Positions 36,570 to 43,889 of a stretch of DNA of 64,000 nt are shown here, one piece after another. The position numbers and the translations under genes were made by a program. This DNA comes from JAGOVB01 sp964481175 (GTDB lineage: Bacteria; Patescibacteriota; Minisyncoccia; Phycocordibacterales; PALSA-1337), in assembly GCA_964481175.1 (NCBI GenBank), contig CAYZSZ010000001.1, positions 1 through 64,000 of the forward strand, given 5' to 3'. Under the pieces are notes generated by a model, which worked only from the letters and a program-made list of their open reading frames with translations, did not search any database and was not told the DNA's origin. How positions within the stretch are numbered: position 1 is the stretch's first letter; every line of letters starts with the position of its first letter.

Positions 36570-37478
36570 ATGATTCAAAAATACACCTATAAGCGCCTCA
36601 CCTGGATAGATCTCGAGTCCCCAACAAGCGACGAAGTAGCCAAAGTGATGAACGAGTACAAGCTCCACCCCCTCGTCGCCGAAGAGCTTTTACAAAAAAG
36701 TCTAAAACCAAAAGTAGATTTTTATAATGACTATATATATTTGATCCTACATATCCCTGTTCGTACCAAAAACGAAGTAAAAGACCAGGAAGTAGACTTT
36801 GTTATCGGCAAAGATTTTATCATCACCACAAAGTACGACACCGTTGAACCACTCCACAATTTTTCAAAGATGTTCGAAGTAAATTCGATTTTGGACAAAA
36901 GCGGCATCGGCGAACATGCTGGCTTTATCTTTTACCACATGATCAAGCGGCTTTATAAAAACATGGCTCACGAGCTCGATGCTATCCGTGGACAGCTCAT
37001 CCAGGCAGAAAAACATATCTTTGCTGGAAATGAAAAAGACATGGTACGTGAGCTTTCAAATCTTTCTCGAGAGCTGATCGACTTCAAACAGTCGACTCGA
37101 ATGCATCACTCTATCCTGGAGGATTTTGCTACTGTCTCACGTGGCTTTTTTGGTGAAAGTTTTGAATACTATACCGAAGATATCCAGTCTGAGTTTACAA
37201 AGGTGCACGATATGATGCTCAACAACAAAGAGCTTGTTACTGATTTGCGAGATACCAACGACTCACTCCTCTCTACAAAGCAGAACGAAACTATGAAGAC
37301 ACTCACCATCATGGCTTTTGTCACCTTCCCTCTTTCATTGATTACCGATATTTTCTCTATGCACACTACCCATGCACCGATCCTTGGATCACTATATGAT
37401 TTCGAAATAATTCTCGGCATCATGTGTCTCGCTTCGATCATCATGTTTTCAGTATTTAAATACAAAAAATGGCTCTAG
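36570..37478 (+). CDS. corA: CorA-family divalent cation transporter, divergent signature
   Basis: The 302-residue protein has the CorA layout: a soluble alpha/beta N-terminal domain, a long stalk helix (LIQAEKHIF ... LLSTKQNETMKTLTIMAF) and two C-terminal membrane spans with a short basic tail. The invariant GMN at the end of the first span is replaced by SMH in DIFSMHTTHAP, so ion selectivity may differ. The start at ATG 36570 is set by the -10 box. It overlaps cysS by ten bases. Confidence 0.88.
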   Translation: MIQKYTYKRLTWIDLESPTSDEVAKVMNEYKLHPLVAEELLQKSLKPKVDFYNDYIYLILHIPVRTKNEVKDQEVDFVIGKDFIITTKYDTVEPLHNFSKMFEVNSILDKSGIGEHAGFIFYHMIKRLYKNMAHELDAIRGQLIQAEKHIFAGNEKDMVRELSNLSRELIDFKQSTRMHHSILEDFATVSRGFFGESFEYYTEDIQSEFTKVHDMMLNNKELVTDLRDTNDSLLSTKQNETMKTLTIMAFVTFPLSLITDIFSMHTTHAPILGSLYDFEIILGIMCLASIIMFSVFKYKKWL

Positions 37479-38812
37479 AACTATACAACTCACTCACAAA
37501 GAAAAAAGAAATATTTACACCACTTGTTCCAGGAAAAGTAGGTATGTATCACTGTGGACCGACAGTCTATGATACCGCTCACATTGGAAACTTTAGAACT
37601 TACGTGTTCAACGATATTCTTCGACGATCCTTCGAATACCTCGGATACGAAGTAAAACAAGTGATGAATATCACAGATGTCGACGATAAAACAGTGCGAA
37701 ATAGCCAAGCACAAGGAATTCGTCTGGATGTTTTTACGCAAAAATATACTGATCTGTTCTTGTCAGATTTACAAAAATTAAATATCAAAAAACCGCATGT
37801 TCTTCCACTTGCAACTGAGTATATAAAAGAAATGGTAGACATGATCGGCGCACTTATTGAAAAAGACATTGCATACGTATCTGAAGACGGGGTTTACATG
37901 AGTATTGGCTTAGTCAAAGATTACGGCGAACTTGCTGGAATCAAACTCACCGACACTGTGCAATCACGAATAAATAATGATGAGTATGAAAAAGAAAATC
38001 CTCGTGATTTTGCACTGTGGAAGTTCCACGTTGAAAGCGACGGTGAAGTAGTTTGGCCTGCTCCGTTTGGAGATGGGCGACCTGGTTGGCACATCGAGTG
38101 TTCTGCAATGTCCATAAAAAATCTTGGCGAAACGTTAGACGTTCACACTGGAGGAATCGATCTAATGTTCCCTCACCATGTAAATGAGATTGCTCAATCA
38201 GAATCTGCGACTGGAAAGAAATTCGTAAACTACTGGTTACATGGAGCATTCATAAATGTGAACGACACAAAGATGGCAAAATCAAAAGGAAACTTTCTTA
38301 AGATTTCTGATTTAGAAAAAAACCAAATCTCACCGATTGCCTACCGCTATTGGCTTCTCACTTCACACTACCGAACACAGGTAAACTTTACACTCGAAGC
38401 AGTCGAAGCAGGCCAAAATGCCTTTATCCGCCTCGCTCACCATGTTGCAGAATGGGGTACTCCTGGAAAAGTCTCTGCGGACTACAAAAAAATGTTTATC
38501 TCTGCACTCGAAGACGATATCGACATGCCACGAGCCCTAGCCCTCGCACACGAACTCTCTCACGACGAGACACTCTCTGATGCGGACAAGCTCGCTACCC
38601 TTCTTGATTTCGACAAAGTCTTCGGCCTTGGTCTCGAAGCTTTTACAAACATCATCATCCCCGAAGAAATCATCGCATTGGCTGAGGTCCGTGAAGAAGC
38701 TCGAAAAGCAAAAGACTTTGCAAAATCAGATGCGTTACGAAAAGAAATTGAGGACAGAGGTTATATTTTGAAAGACACAGCGGACGGATATAAAGTTGAC
38801 AGGAAGATTTAG
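37469..38812 (+). CDS. cysS: cysteinyl-tRNA synthetase
   Basis: The 447-residue class I synthetase has MYHCGPTVYDTAHIGNFRTY (zinc Cys and HIGH), GWHIECSAMS, the HTGGIDLMFPHHVNEIAQSE zinc site and KMAKSKGN in place of KMSKS. Length is close to the family. The -35 box of a downstream ncRNA lies within its last codons. Confidence 0.96.
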   Translation: MALELYNSLTKKKEIFTPLVPGKVGMYHCGPTVYDTAHIGNFRTYVFNDILRRSFEYLGYEVKQVMNITDVDDKTVRNSQAQGIRLDVFTQKYTDLFLSDLQKLNIKKPHVLPLATEYIKEMVDMIGALIEKDIAYVSEDGVYMSIGLVKDYGELAGIKLTDTVQSRINNDEYEKENPRDFALWKFHVESDGEVVWPAPFGDGRPGWHIECSAMSIKNLGETLDVHTGGIDLMFPHHVNEIAQSESATGKKFVNYWLHGAFINVNDTKMAKSKGNFLKISDLEKNQISPIAYRYWLLTSHYRTQVNFTLEAVEAGQNAFIRLAHHVAEWGTPGKVSADYKKMFISALEDDIDMPRALALAHELSHDETLSDADKLATLLDFDKVFGLGLEAFTNIIIPEEIIALAEVREEARKAKDFAKSDALRKEIEDRGYILKDTADGYKVDRKI

Positions 38813-38826
38813 AGGAGTAGTATATT
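38796..38826 (+). promoter_or_regulatory. promoter TTGACA-19-TATATT for ncRNA copy A
   Basis: The -35 box is inside the end of cysS. The -10 box ends six bases before the outer stem of the RNA. The layout matches that of copy B at 42.1 kb. Confidence 0.55.
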
Positions 38827-38832
38827 GACTAC

Positions 38833-38917
38833 ATCTTGCGAGGTATTATCCCTCTCATCGGCACTATAGCTGGGGGCAAGATATGACAAAATCCGCTTCG
38901 GCGGATTTTGTTTTTTG
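38833..38917 (+). ncRNA. candidate structured ncRNA, copy A
   Basis: The predicted 85-base RNA has an outer stem AUCUUGC/GCAAGAU, an inner hairpin GAGG/CCUC, the conserved segment AUCGGCACUAUAGCUG (38857-38872) and a terminator AAAAUCCGC-UUCG-GCGGAUUUU with a T tail. Copy B (41994-42090, minus) has the same order, 14 of 16 identical bases in the conserved segment and an identical terminator core, while both of its stems have different sequences that still pair. That is covariation-like support for the fold. The RNA is antisense to the end of the truncated small gene on the opposite strand. Confidence 0.6.
38888..38917 (+). terminator. UUCG-loop terminator (end of ncRNA A; may also end cysS)
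   Basis: The perfect nine-base stem AAAATCCGC/GCGGATTTT with a C(UUCG)G loop is followed by GTTTTTTG. Confidence 0.85.
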
Positions 38918-39113
38918 TAGATTTTTCTAAAAGTAAAAATCTCCTTATTTGGTCGGGTCTACTTCTCTCTTTCCTACCTTTTCTTAAAATGTGATTAAAT
39001 CCGGAGTTGGTAAAGTACACGCGTTGATTTAGAACTGCGCAATAGACTGGCTTTAGTGACAAGTAGTATTTCCTGTATTTTTCTAAATTTTCTTCATAGC
39101 TACTCATCTCCTC

Positions 39114-39122
39114 ACCATACCA
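39114..39122 (-). promoter_or_regulatory. extended -10 (TG-G-TATGGT)
   Basis: The box ends six bases before ATG 39107 on the minus strand and matches the promoter of the paralogous gene at 41640-41648. Confidence 0.5.
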
Positions 39123-39244
39123 AAACCGTGATGAAATCTTTGTGAAATTTAAAAGCAGTGAGGACCTGCTTCGTTTTAAAAGATGTGCACAGTTTAGACA
39201 CAGGTTTTTCAACTTTGTAAGTATGGTATTGCCAGTACTATGCG

Positions 39245-39252
39245 TGTAAAAT
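39245..39252 (+). promoter_or_regulatory. -10 element for dnaB (TG-TAAAAT), leaderless start
   Basis: The box ends six bases before ATG 39259. Confidence 0.5.
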
Positions 39253-39258
39253 ACCTAC

Positions 39259-40632
39259 ATGGCCCAGCAAACATCTCCATACTTTAAAACAAAGGATCTG
39301 AGGATACCCCCTCAGAGTCTTGAGGCAGAACGAGCACTCCTCGGCTCTATCATGCTACGACCCGAAGTCATGTACGACGTTATGGATATCGTCCAAAAGC
39401 CGATGTTTTATTCTGAAAAGCATCGCATCATGTGGAACAACATGGCCGAGCTCCACAACAAAAACACTCCGATCGACCTCCTTTCCCTTTCAAACAAGCT
39501 AAAAGAAAAAAACGAATTAGAGATGATCGGTGGTATGAGCTATCTCACTGAGGTTGTAAACAGCGTACCCTCATCTACAAACGCTGTCTATTACGCTCAG
39601 ATCGTTCAGAAAAAATACATGATGCGACAGCTGATCGAGGCGTCAGAGCATATCGGTAACCTTGGTTTTGATGAGTCAGGTGAGCTCGAAGAAGTTCTCG
39701 ACAAAGCAGAGAAAAAGATTTTCGAAGTTACAAACTATACCGGCGGCGGCAAATTCTCTCATCTTAAAGACGGACTATTCGAAGCAATGGAGCGTATAGA
39801 AAAGTTACACAACACCCAGGGAGAGCTTCGTGGTGTACCTTCTGGTTTTAAAGGTCTCGACAACAAGCTCGCAGGGTTCCAAAAAGCTGACCTCATCATC
39901 CTCGCCGCCCGACCATCAGTCGGAAAGACTTCCCTCGCCCTCGATATTGCTCGAAAGGCAGCGACTCTCCACAAAGTACCTGTAGGTATATTTTCATTGG
40001 AAATGAGTGCGCAGCAGCTCATCGATCGTATGCTCGCCGCAGAGTCACAAGTGGATGCGTGGAAGCTACGCACCGGTCAAAAGCTTACCGAGATGGATTT
40101 TTCACCCCTCAAAGAAGGTATCGACCGCTTGAGCCAGGCACCTATATACATCGATGACACACCTGGAAACAACATCCTCAAAATGCGTTCTGTTGCACGT
40201 CGCCTAAAGAGCGAAAAAGGTCTCGGTCTTATCATCGTTGACTACCTCCAGCTCATGATCCCTACTACTAGCCGTAACTCTGACAACGTCGTACAGCAAG
40301 TAACCGAAATCTCTCACTCATTGAAAAACTTGGCTCGAGAACTAGAGGTACCGGTAATCGCTCTTTCACAGTTGAGCCGTGCCGTAGAGCAGCGTGGTGG
40401 TGAGCCACGACTTTCAGACCTCCGAGACTCTGGATCCATCGAGCAGGACGCAGATGTTGTGCTTTTCATCCACCGAGAAGATCGTTTCAACGAAGACAAG
40501 TCGATCGCCATGAAAGCAAAGATCATCATCGCAAAGCACCGAAACGGTGCAACCGGCGAGATCGCCATGGCATTTGACGGTGACAAAACAACCTTCTTGG
40601 ATGTCGATAAAAACGAGTTTGACGGCTTTTAA
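39259..40632 (+). CDS. dnaB: replicative DNA helicase DnaB
   Basis: The 457-residue hexameric helicase has the N-terminal domain (PPQSLEAERALLGSIMLRPE), linker, and RecA-like core with Walker A in AARPSVGKTSLALDIA, GIFSLEMSAQQLIDRM, LIIVDYLQLM and SQLSRAVEQRGGEPRLSDLR. No intein is present. recR follows after two bases. Confidence 0.97.
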   Translation: MAQQTSPYFKTKDLRIPPQSLEAERALLGSIMLRPEVMYDVMDIVQKPMFYSEKHRIMWNNMAELHNKNTPIDLLSLSNKLKEKNELEMIGGMSYLTEVVNSVPSSTNAVYYAQIVQKKYMMRQLIEASEHIGNLGFDESGELEEVLDKAEKKIFEVTNYTGGGKFSHLKDGLFEAMERIEKLHNTQGELRGVPSGFKGLDNKLAGFQKADLIILAARPSVGKTSLALDIARKAATLHKVPVGIFSLEMSAQQLIDRMLAAESQVDAWKLRTGQKLTEMDFSPLKEGIDRLSQAPIYIDDTPGNNILKMRSVARRLKSEKGLGLIIVDYLQLMIPTTSRNSDNVVQQVTEISHSLKNLARELEVPVIALSQLSRAVEQRGGEPRLSDLRDSGSIEQDADVVLFIHREDRFNEDKSIAMKAKIIIAKHRNGATGEIAMAFDGDKTTFLDVDKNEFDGF

Positions 40633-40634
40633 TT

Positions 40635-41201
40635 ATGAATGAACTAGTAGAACTATTCCGAGAATTCCCTGGCATCGGTCCGCGACAAGCGAAGCGTTTT
40701 GCCTATTTCCTCATGAGCAAGCCAAAAGGCTATACCGATAGACTGATCAATGCGATACAGACAGTTAGAAACAGCGTCCACACCTGTCCTACCTGTTTTC
40801 GTCTTTTAACAAACAAAGAGTGCTCGATCTGTACAGCTCCACGTGACAAAACGCTGATGGTGGTCAGTCGCGATATCGATCTAGAAACCATAGAAAAGAC
40901 AGGCGCATATAATGGCTATTATTTTGTTCTCGGCGGGACTGTTCCCATCCTCGACAAAAGCCCAGAACAGCGTATCCGTATTGCTGAGTTATTGAAAAGA
41001 ATAGATAAAAACGATATCAGTGAAATCATTTTCTCGATGAGCCTCACTCCTGAAGGAGAAAATACCGAACAGTATGTACGCTCTATGATCAAAAAAGATA
41101 TCAAAATGTCCACGTTAGGACGTGGACTTTCAACTGGGTCTGAACTCGAATATGTAGATGGAGATACCCTTAAAAACGCCCTGAAGAATCGCTTTATTTA
41201 A
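40635..41201 (+). CDS. recR: recombination protein RecR
   Basis: The 188-residue protein has the helix-hairpin-helix FPGIGPRQAKRFAYFL, the zinc finger CPTC...CSIC, and a Toprim domain (LMVVSRDIDLETIEKTGAYN, YFVLGG, STLGRGLSTGSELEYVD). It acts with RecO/RecF in gap repair. Its 3' end overlaps that of convergent rplU by eight bases. Confidence 0.95.
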   Translation: MNELVELFREFPGIGPRQAKRFAYFLMSKPKGYTDRLINAIQTVRNSVHTCPTCFRLLTNKECSICTAPRDKTLMVVSRDIDLETIEKTGAYNGYYFVLGGTVPILDKSPEQRIRIAELLKRIDKNDISEIIFSMSLTPEGENTEQYVRSMIKKDIKMSTLGRGLSTGSELEYVDGDTLKNALKNRFI

Positions 41202-41511
41202 CAGCGTCAATTTTTACCTGGAACATCGGCTGCTTGTGTCCGTTTCGCTTGAAGTATCGGCTCTTTTGCTTGTATTTTATAACGTCTACCTTTGGAAGTC
41301 GTCCGATCTTTGTAATAGTAGCTGTAACTGCTGCCTTTGGGATGTAAGGAGTACCGATAGTAGTGTCTTTGCCATTGTCCACGAGCATGACCTTATCAAA
41401 AGTGAGCTTGTCACCCTCTTTGTACTCACCTACGATCTTTTCGATAGTGACTAGATCGCCAGCTTGTACCTTATATTGCTTCCCGCCTGTGTGGATAATT
41501 GCAAATTCCAT
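41194..41511 (-). CDS. rplU: 50S ribosomal protein L21
   Basis: The 105-residue protein starts MEFAIIHTGGKQYKVQAGD, the L21 N terminus, and ends in the basic block KQKSRYFKRNGHKQPMFQVK. The frame is open to 41562, but the family start is at 41511. It is separated from rpmA, its usual operon partner, by about 6.5 kb. The 41512-41654 interval is AT-rich with repeated AAATTTCAT strings and no gene. Confidence 0.96.
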   Translation of the reverse strand: MEFAIIHTGGKQYKVQAGDLVTIEKIVGEYKEGDKLTFDKVMLVDNGKDTTIGTPYIPKAAVTATITKIGRLPKVDVIKYKQKSRYFKRNGHKQPMFQVKIDAVK

Positions 41512-41639
41512 AGTGAGGTATATTCTACACATTTTATATATAAATGCAAGGGGCGATGCCAAGACCGATTCATATATACAGTATATCCTTAAATTTCATG
41601 AATATTTTATTAAAAATTCATTTAAATTTCATTTCTGTT

Positions 41640-41648
41640 TGATATGGT
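41640..41648 (+). promoter_or_regulatory. extended -10 (TG-A-TATGGT)
   Basis: The box ends six bases before ATG 41655. Confidence 0.5.
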
Positions 41649-41654
41649 GATTCG

Positions 41655-41990
41655 ATGTCTGATTATTTGTTTGAGAAAGAAAAAGCAAGGCTTTTGTACA
41701 AAAGCCTGAAACCTGTCTTTTGCCCTGCCTTGCAGGATTGGGTATATTTTAACGATCATGGGTTCAGGCATATTTTAGTTAAAAATAATAGAACTCGACC
41801 GAAGAGTGACCAGATCCGGAGATTTAGACTGCTACCCAGTGCTCGCAAAGTGATTTCTATGGCGACTGCATATGTATATCGCCAAGGCAAACAGGATGCA
41901 TCTTTTTGGTCTGTCTCGAACGGAAGAGTTAAGATTTTAATACGCCAGATAAACAATGGCCAAAAGCATTTCTTTAGTATAATGGATTGA
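41655..41990 (+). CDS. small basic protein, intact 'SLKPV' family member (possible BECR-fold nuclease)
   Basis: The 111-residue protein contains SLKPVFCPALQDWVYFNDHG, FRHILVKNNRTRP and SDQIRRFRLLPSARKVISMA. The pattern VxF-x3-G-x-xHI...RPxxxQxxRxxLLP resembles small nucleases of the barnase/EndoU/colicin/RelE superfamily, with His as a possible catalytic residue. This is an inference from the pattern only. The gene is paired with a convergent structured ncRNA (copy B) that starts four bases beyond its stop. A truncated paralogue with the same arrangement lies at 38.8-39.1 kb. Confidence 0.6.
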   Translation: MSDYLFEKEKARLLYKSLKPVFCPALQDWVYFNDHGFRHILVKNNRTRPKSDQIRRFRLLPSARKVISMATAYVYRQGKQDASFWSVSNGRVKILIRQINNGQKHFFSIMD

Positions 41991-41993
41991 ACG

Positions 41994-42015
41994 TAAAAAT
42001 CCGCCGAAGCGGATC
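41994..42015 (-). terminator. UUCG-loop terminator (end of ncRNA B; may also end rmuC)
   Basis: The stem ATCCGC/GCGGAT with a C(UUCG)G loop is followed by TTTTT on the minus strand. The core is identical to that at 38888-38909. Confidence 0.8.
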
Positions 42016-42090
42016 TCTACGTAACCTGTCATCAGCTATAATTCCGATAGGTCCAACTTGAGACAAAGCTCAAAGTACCACAGGTGTATG
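41994..42090 (-). ncRNA. candidate structured ncRNA, copy B
   Basis: On the minus strand the predicted RNA has outer stem ACCUGU/ACAGGU, an inner hairpin UUUGAG/CUCAAG-like, the conserved segment AUCGGAAUUAUAGCUG (42048-42033) and a UUCG terminator. Its promoter TTGACA-16-TATACT has its -35 box in the last codons of rmuC. See copy A for the comparison; stems differ in sequence but pair in both. Confidence 0.6.
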
Positions 42091-42096
42091 TAAATT

Positions 42097-42124
42097 AGTA
42101 TATTCTACTCTTCTGGCTTGTCAA
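42097..42124 (-). promoter_or_regulatory. promoter TTGACA-16-TATACT for ncRNA copy B
   Basis: The -35 box lies in the end of rmuC and the -10 box just after the rmuC stop. Confidence 0.55.
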
Positions 42125-43115
42125 TTACTAAAGTTTCCATACCTGCAGCCTCACCAGTAATACGTAAAACATCCTTGTCTATCTTCTTGAACTCCTTGCC
42201 GGCATTGTTGTAGTGGTTTACGGTCGTACTGAGGGTATTTCCGAGCTTCAAATGATAGTCCTCGTACGCTTTTAAATGCTTTCCTAGCTCTTCTACACGC
42301 TTAACGATGTCTTTTGCTGTTTCCTCTATTTGGAGCGCTTTTAGGCCCTGTAAAACGGTCTGGAGATAGGCCAGGAATGAGGTCGGAGAGACAATGATGA
42401 CCTTGTACTTGTGAGCGGCTGTTTGGATGAGGTTTTCAGAGCCGATTTTGTTGATAATGAGGTCGTAATAGATCGCTTCATGTGGGATAAACATAAAAGC
42501 AAACTCCATCGTCCCCTCGCTTGGTCGAATGTATTTTGAGGTTTCGATAATGCGGTTTTTGAGGTCGTTTACAAAAAGCTTTTCGAACTTTTCTTTTTCG
42601 ATTGGATTCTTTTCTTCTACTAAACGATTGTAATTCTCTAGGCTGAATTTTGAATCAATCGGGATAATTTTGTCTTTGATAAAAACAACGGCGTCCACGA
42701 TCTCGGAATTACCGAATTTGTACTGCATTTGAAAGTTGGTCGATGGCAGAATGTTTTTGAGCAATGTCTCTAGATAGTACTCTCCCAAAATACCTCGTTG
42801 TTTTGGATTTTTTAGGATGTCCTGGAGTGACTGCAGCTGATCAGTAAATGAGATGACTTGCTTCCCTGTTTCTTTTACCTGAGCGAGCTCGTTGGTGATC
42901 TCTTTTATAAGACGCTGCGACTCACCAAACTGGTGACGAACCGCATCACTCATAGCACGAGAGGACTCGCCGATTTTTGAGTCGACGGTACGGTGTACTT
43001 CGTTTATCTGTTCGAGAATGAGCTTAAGTCCAGTATCATCCTGCTTTTCACGCTTTCGCAATACGACAATGACGAGGGCGACAGAAAGTAAAATTATTGC
43101 TATAGTTTGTATCAT
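42105..43115 (-). CDS. rmuC: DNA recombination protein RmuC
   Basis: The 336-residue protein has an N-terminal membrane anchor (MIQTIAIILLSVALVIVVLR), a coiled coil (about 30-100) and the RmuC nuclease-like domain with KNPKQRGILGEYYLETLLKN, DAVVFIKDKIIPIDSKFSLE and FMFIPHEAIYYDLI. I chose ATG 43115, six bases after a -10 box, over the upstream 43181. Confidence 0.93.
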   Translation of the reverse strand: MIQTIAIILLSVALVIVVLRKREKQDDTGLKLILEQINEVHRTVDSKIGESSRAMSDAVRHQFGESQRLIKEITNELAQVKETGKQVISFTDQLQSLQDILKNPKQRGILGEYYLETLLKNILPSTNFQMQYKFGNSEIVDAVVFIKDKIIPIDSKFSLENYNRLVEEKNPIEKEKFEKLFVNDLKNRIIETSKYIRPSEGTMEFAFMFIPHEAIYYDLIINKIGSENLIQTAAHKYKVIIVSPTSFLAYLQTVLQGLKALQIEETAKDIVKRVEELGKHLKAYEDYHLKLGNTLSTTVNHYNNAGKEFKKIDKDVLRITGEAAGMETLVIDKPEE

Positions 43116-43118
43116 AAA

Positions 43119-43130
43119 TATAGTATACCA
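43119..43130. promoter_or_regulatory. overlapping divergent -10 boxes for rmuC and yqeY
   Basis: On the minus strand TG-G-TATACT ends six bases before the rmuC ATG. On the plus strand TATAGT (43119-43124) ends eight bases before ATG 43133. The two share the palindrome TATAGTATA. Confidence 0.6.
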
Positions 43131-43132
43131 AA

Positions 43133-43579
43133 ATGATTCACCAAAGCATAAAAACCCAACTAATCGAAGCAATGCGAGCAAAGGATGCAGTTCGACTCGA
43201 TGTCATCCGCGGTCTCCTTTCTGCTTTTTCAAATGAGCTTATCGCAAAAGGTAGTGCTGAGCCTTTTCTCGACGATGCTTCAGTTCTCACACTTATAAAG
43301 AAAAGCGTAAAACAACACAAGGACTCAATCGATCAGTTTACAAAAGGTGGTCGTATGGACCTTGTCGAAAAAGAAGCAGCCGAGCTCAAACATCTTGAGG
43401 CCTACCTCCCTGCTGCCATGTCAAAAGAAGAAATACTAAAAATTGCTACTGCAAAAAAGGCTGAGCTCAATGTGACCGACAAAGCTGGTTTGGGCAAACT
43501 CGTTGGGGCTGTGATGAAAGAAACAAAGGGTTTGGCTGATGGAAATGATGTAAAAGCAGCTGTAGAAAGCCTATTCTAG
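43133..43579 (+). CDS. yqeY: GatB/YqeY domain protein
   Basis: The 148-residue protein has the YqeY pattern: MRAKDAVRLDVIRGLLSAF, HKDSIDQFTKGGRMDLVEKE, LEAYLPAAMSKEEI and GKLVGAVMKETKGLADGNDV. The family resembles the tRNA-binding tail of GatB; its precise role is unclear. It is a single-gene unit divergent from rmuC. Confidence 0.92.
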   Translation: MIHQSIKTQLIEAMRAKDAVRLDVIRGLLSAFSNELIAKGSAEPFLDDASVLTLIKKSVKQHKDSIDQFTKGGRMDLVEKEAAELKHLEAYLPAAMSKEEILKIATAKKAELNVTDKAGLGKLVGAVMKETKGLADGNDVKAAVESLF

Positions 43580-43586
43580 ACCACAT

Positions 43587-43615
43587 TTGACACGTCTAGT
43601 CAATCGTGCTATCAT
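43587..43615 (+). promoter_or_regulatory. canonical promoter TTGACA-17-TATCAT
   Basis: A perfect -35 box and ideal spacing, with TG one base before the -10 box, lie 9 bases before ATG 43625. Confidence 0.7.
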
Positions 43616-43624
43616 TGTAAGTGT

Positions 43625-43813
43625 ATGGGAGATAGAACATTGTCCGTCGAAGAGGCTGCTCCCAGGTTTGACTTCATGCGCCACATTGTGTCGCAAGGAG
43701 CTGACTATGCGGAACCGCCGCGCTGGCAACGGTTTGTGCGCAGAAAGCGCCGACCCCAAAAGCCAAGCTGGACTGGCAACGCAGTTGCCATGAGACTACC
43801 TCCTGAAGGTTAA
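43625..43813 (+). CDS. small basic protein of unknown function
   Basis: A 62-codon gene encodes MGDRTLSVEEAAPRFDFMRH and then a basic tail with RWQRFVRRKRRPQKPSW. I do not recognise it. It has a canonical promoter, GC-rich codon use and a strong terminator of its own, which together support it as a real gene. Confidence 0.55.
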   Translation: MGDRTLSVEEAAPRFDFMRHIVSQGADYAEPPRWQRFVRRKRRPQKPSWTGNAVAMRLPPEG

Positions 43814-43833
43814 GACCCTTCGAGAGACCGCAA

Positions 43834-43865
43834 ACGGCGTCCTTGCCCTTGGACGCCGTTTTTCT
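43834..43865 (+). terminator. rho-independent terminator
   Basis: The stem ACGGCGTCC/GGACGCCGT with loop TTGCCCTT is followed by TTTTC and a poly-C tract. Confidence 0.85.
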
Positions 43866-43889
43866 CCCCCCCCCTATTATTTTAATATT

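Larger units (their letters stand above)
38829..39107 (-). pseudogene. truncated copy of the small 'SLKPV' family gene
   Basis: From ATG 39107 the product matches the intact gene at 41655-41990: MSSYEENLEKYRKYYLSLKP against MSDYLFEKEKARLLYKSLKP, then VYF-x2-x-GF-x-HIL and SRPDQIRRFLLL against PKSDQIRRFRLL. After this point the frame runs through the antisense of ncRNA A and the last 50 or so residues of the family are missing. The promoter (TG-G-TATGGT, six bases before ATG) is preserved. The frame is open to 39212 with a CxxC-containing extension, but the paralogue fixes the start at 39107. The rest of 39123-39258 holds no other gene. Confidence 0.6.

Noticed and set aside
43866..43875. Poly-C tract and the poly-Gly coding tract at about 21787-21817 as phase-variation switches
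   Set aside because: The poly-C tract is in a non-coding gap after a terminator, and the glycine tract uses mixed GGN codons that would not slip easily.
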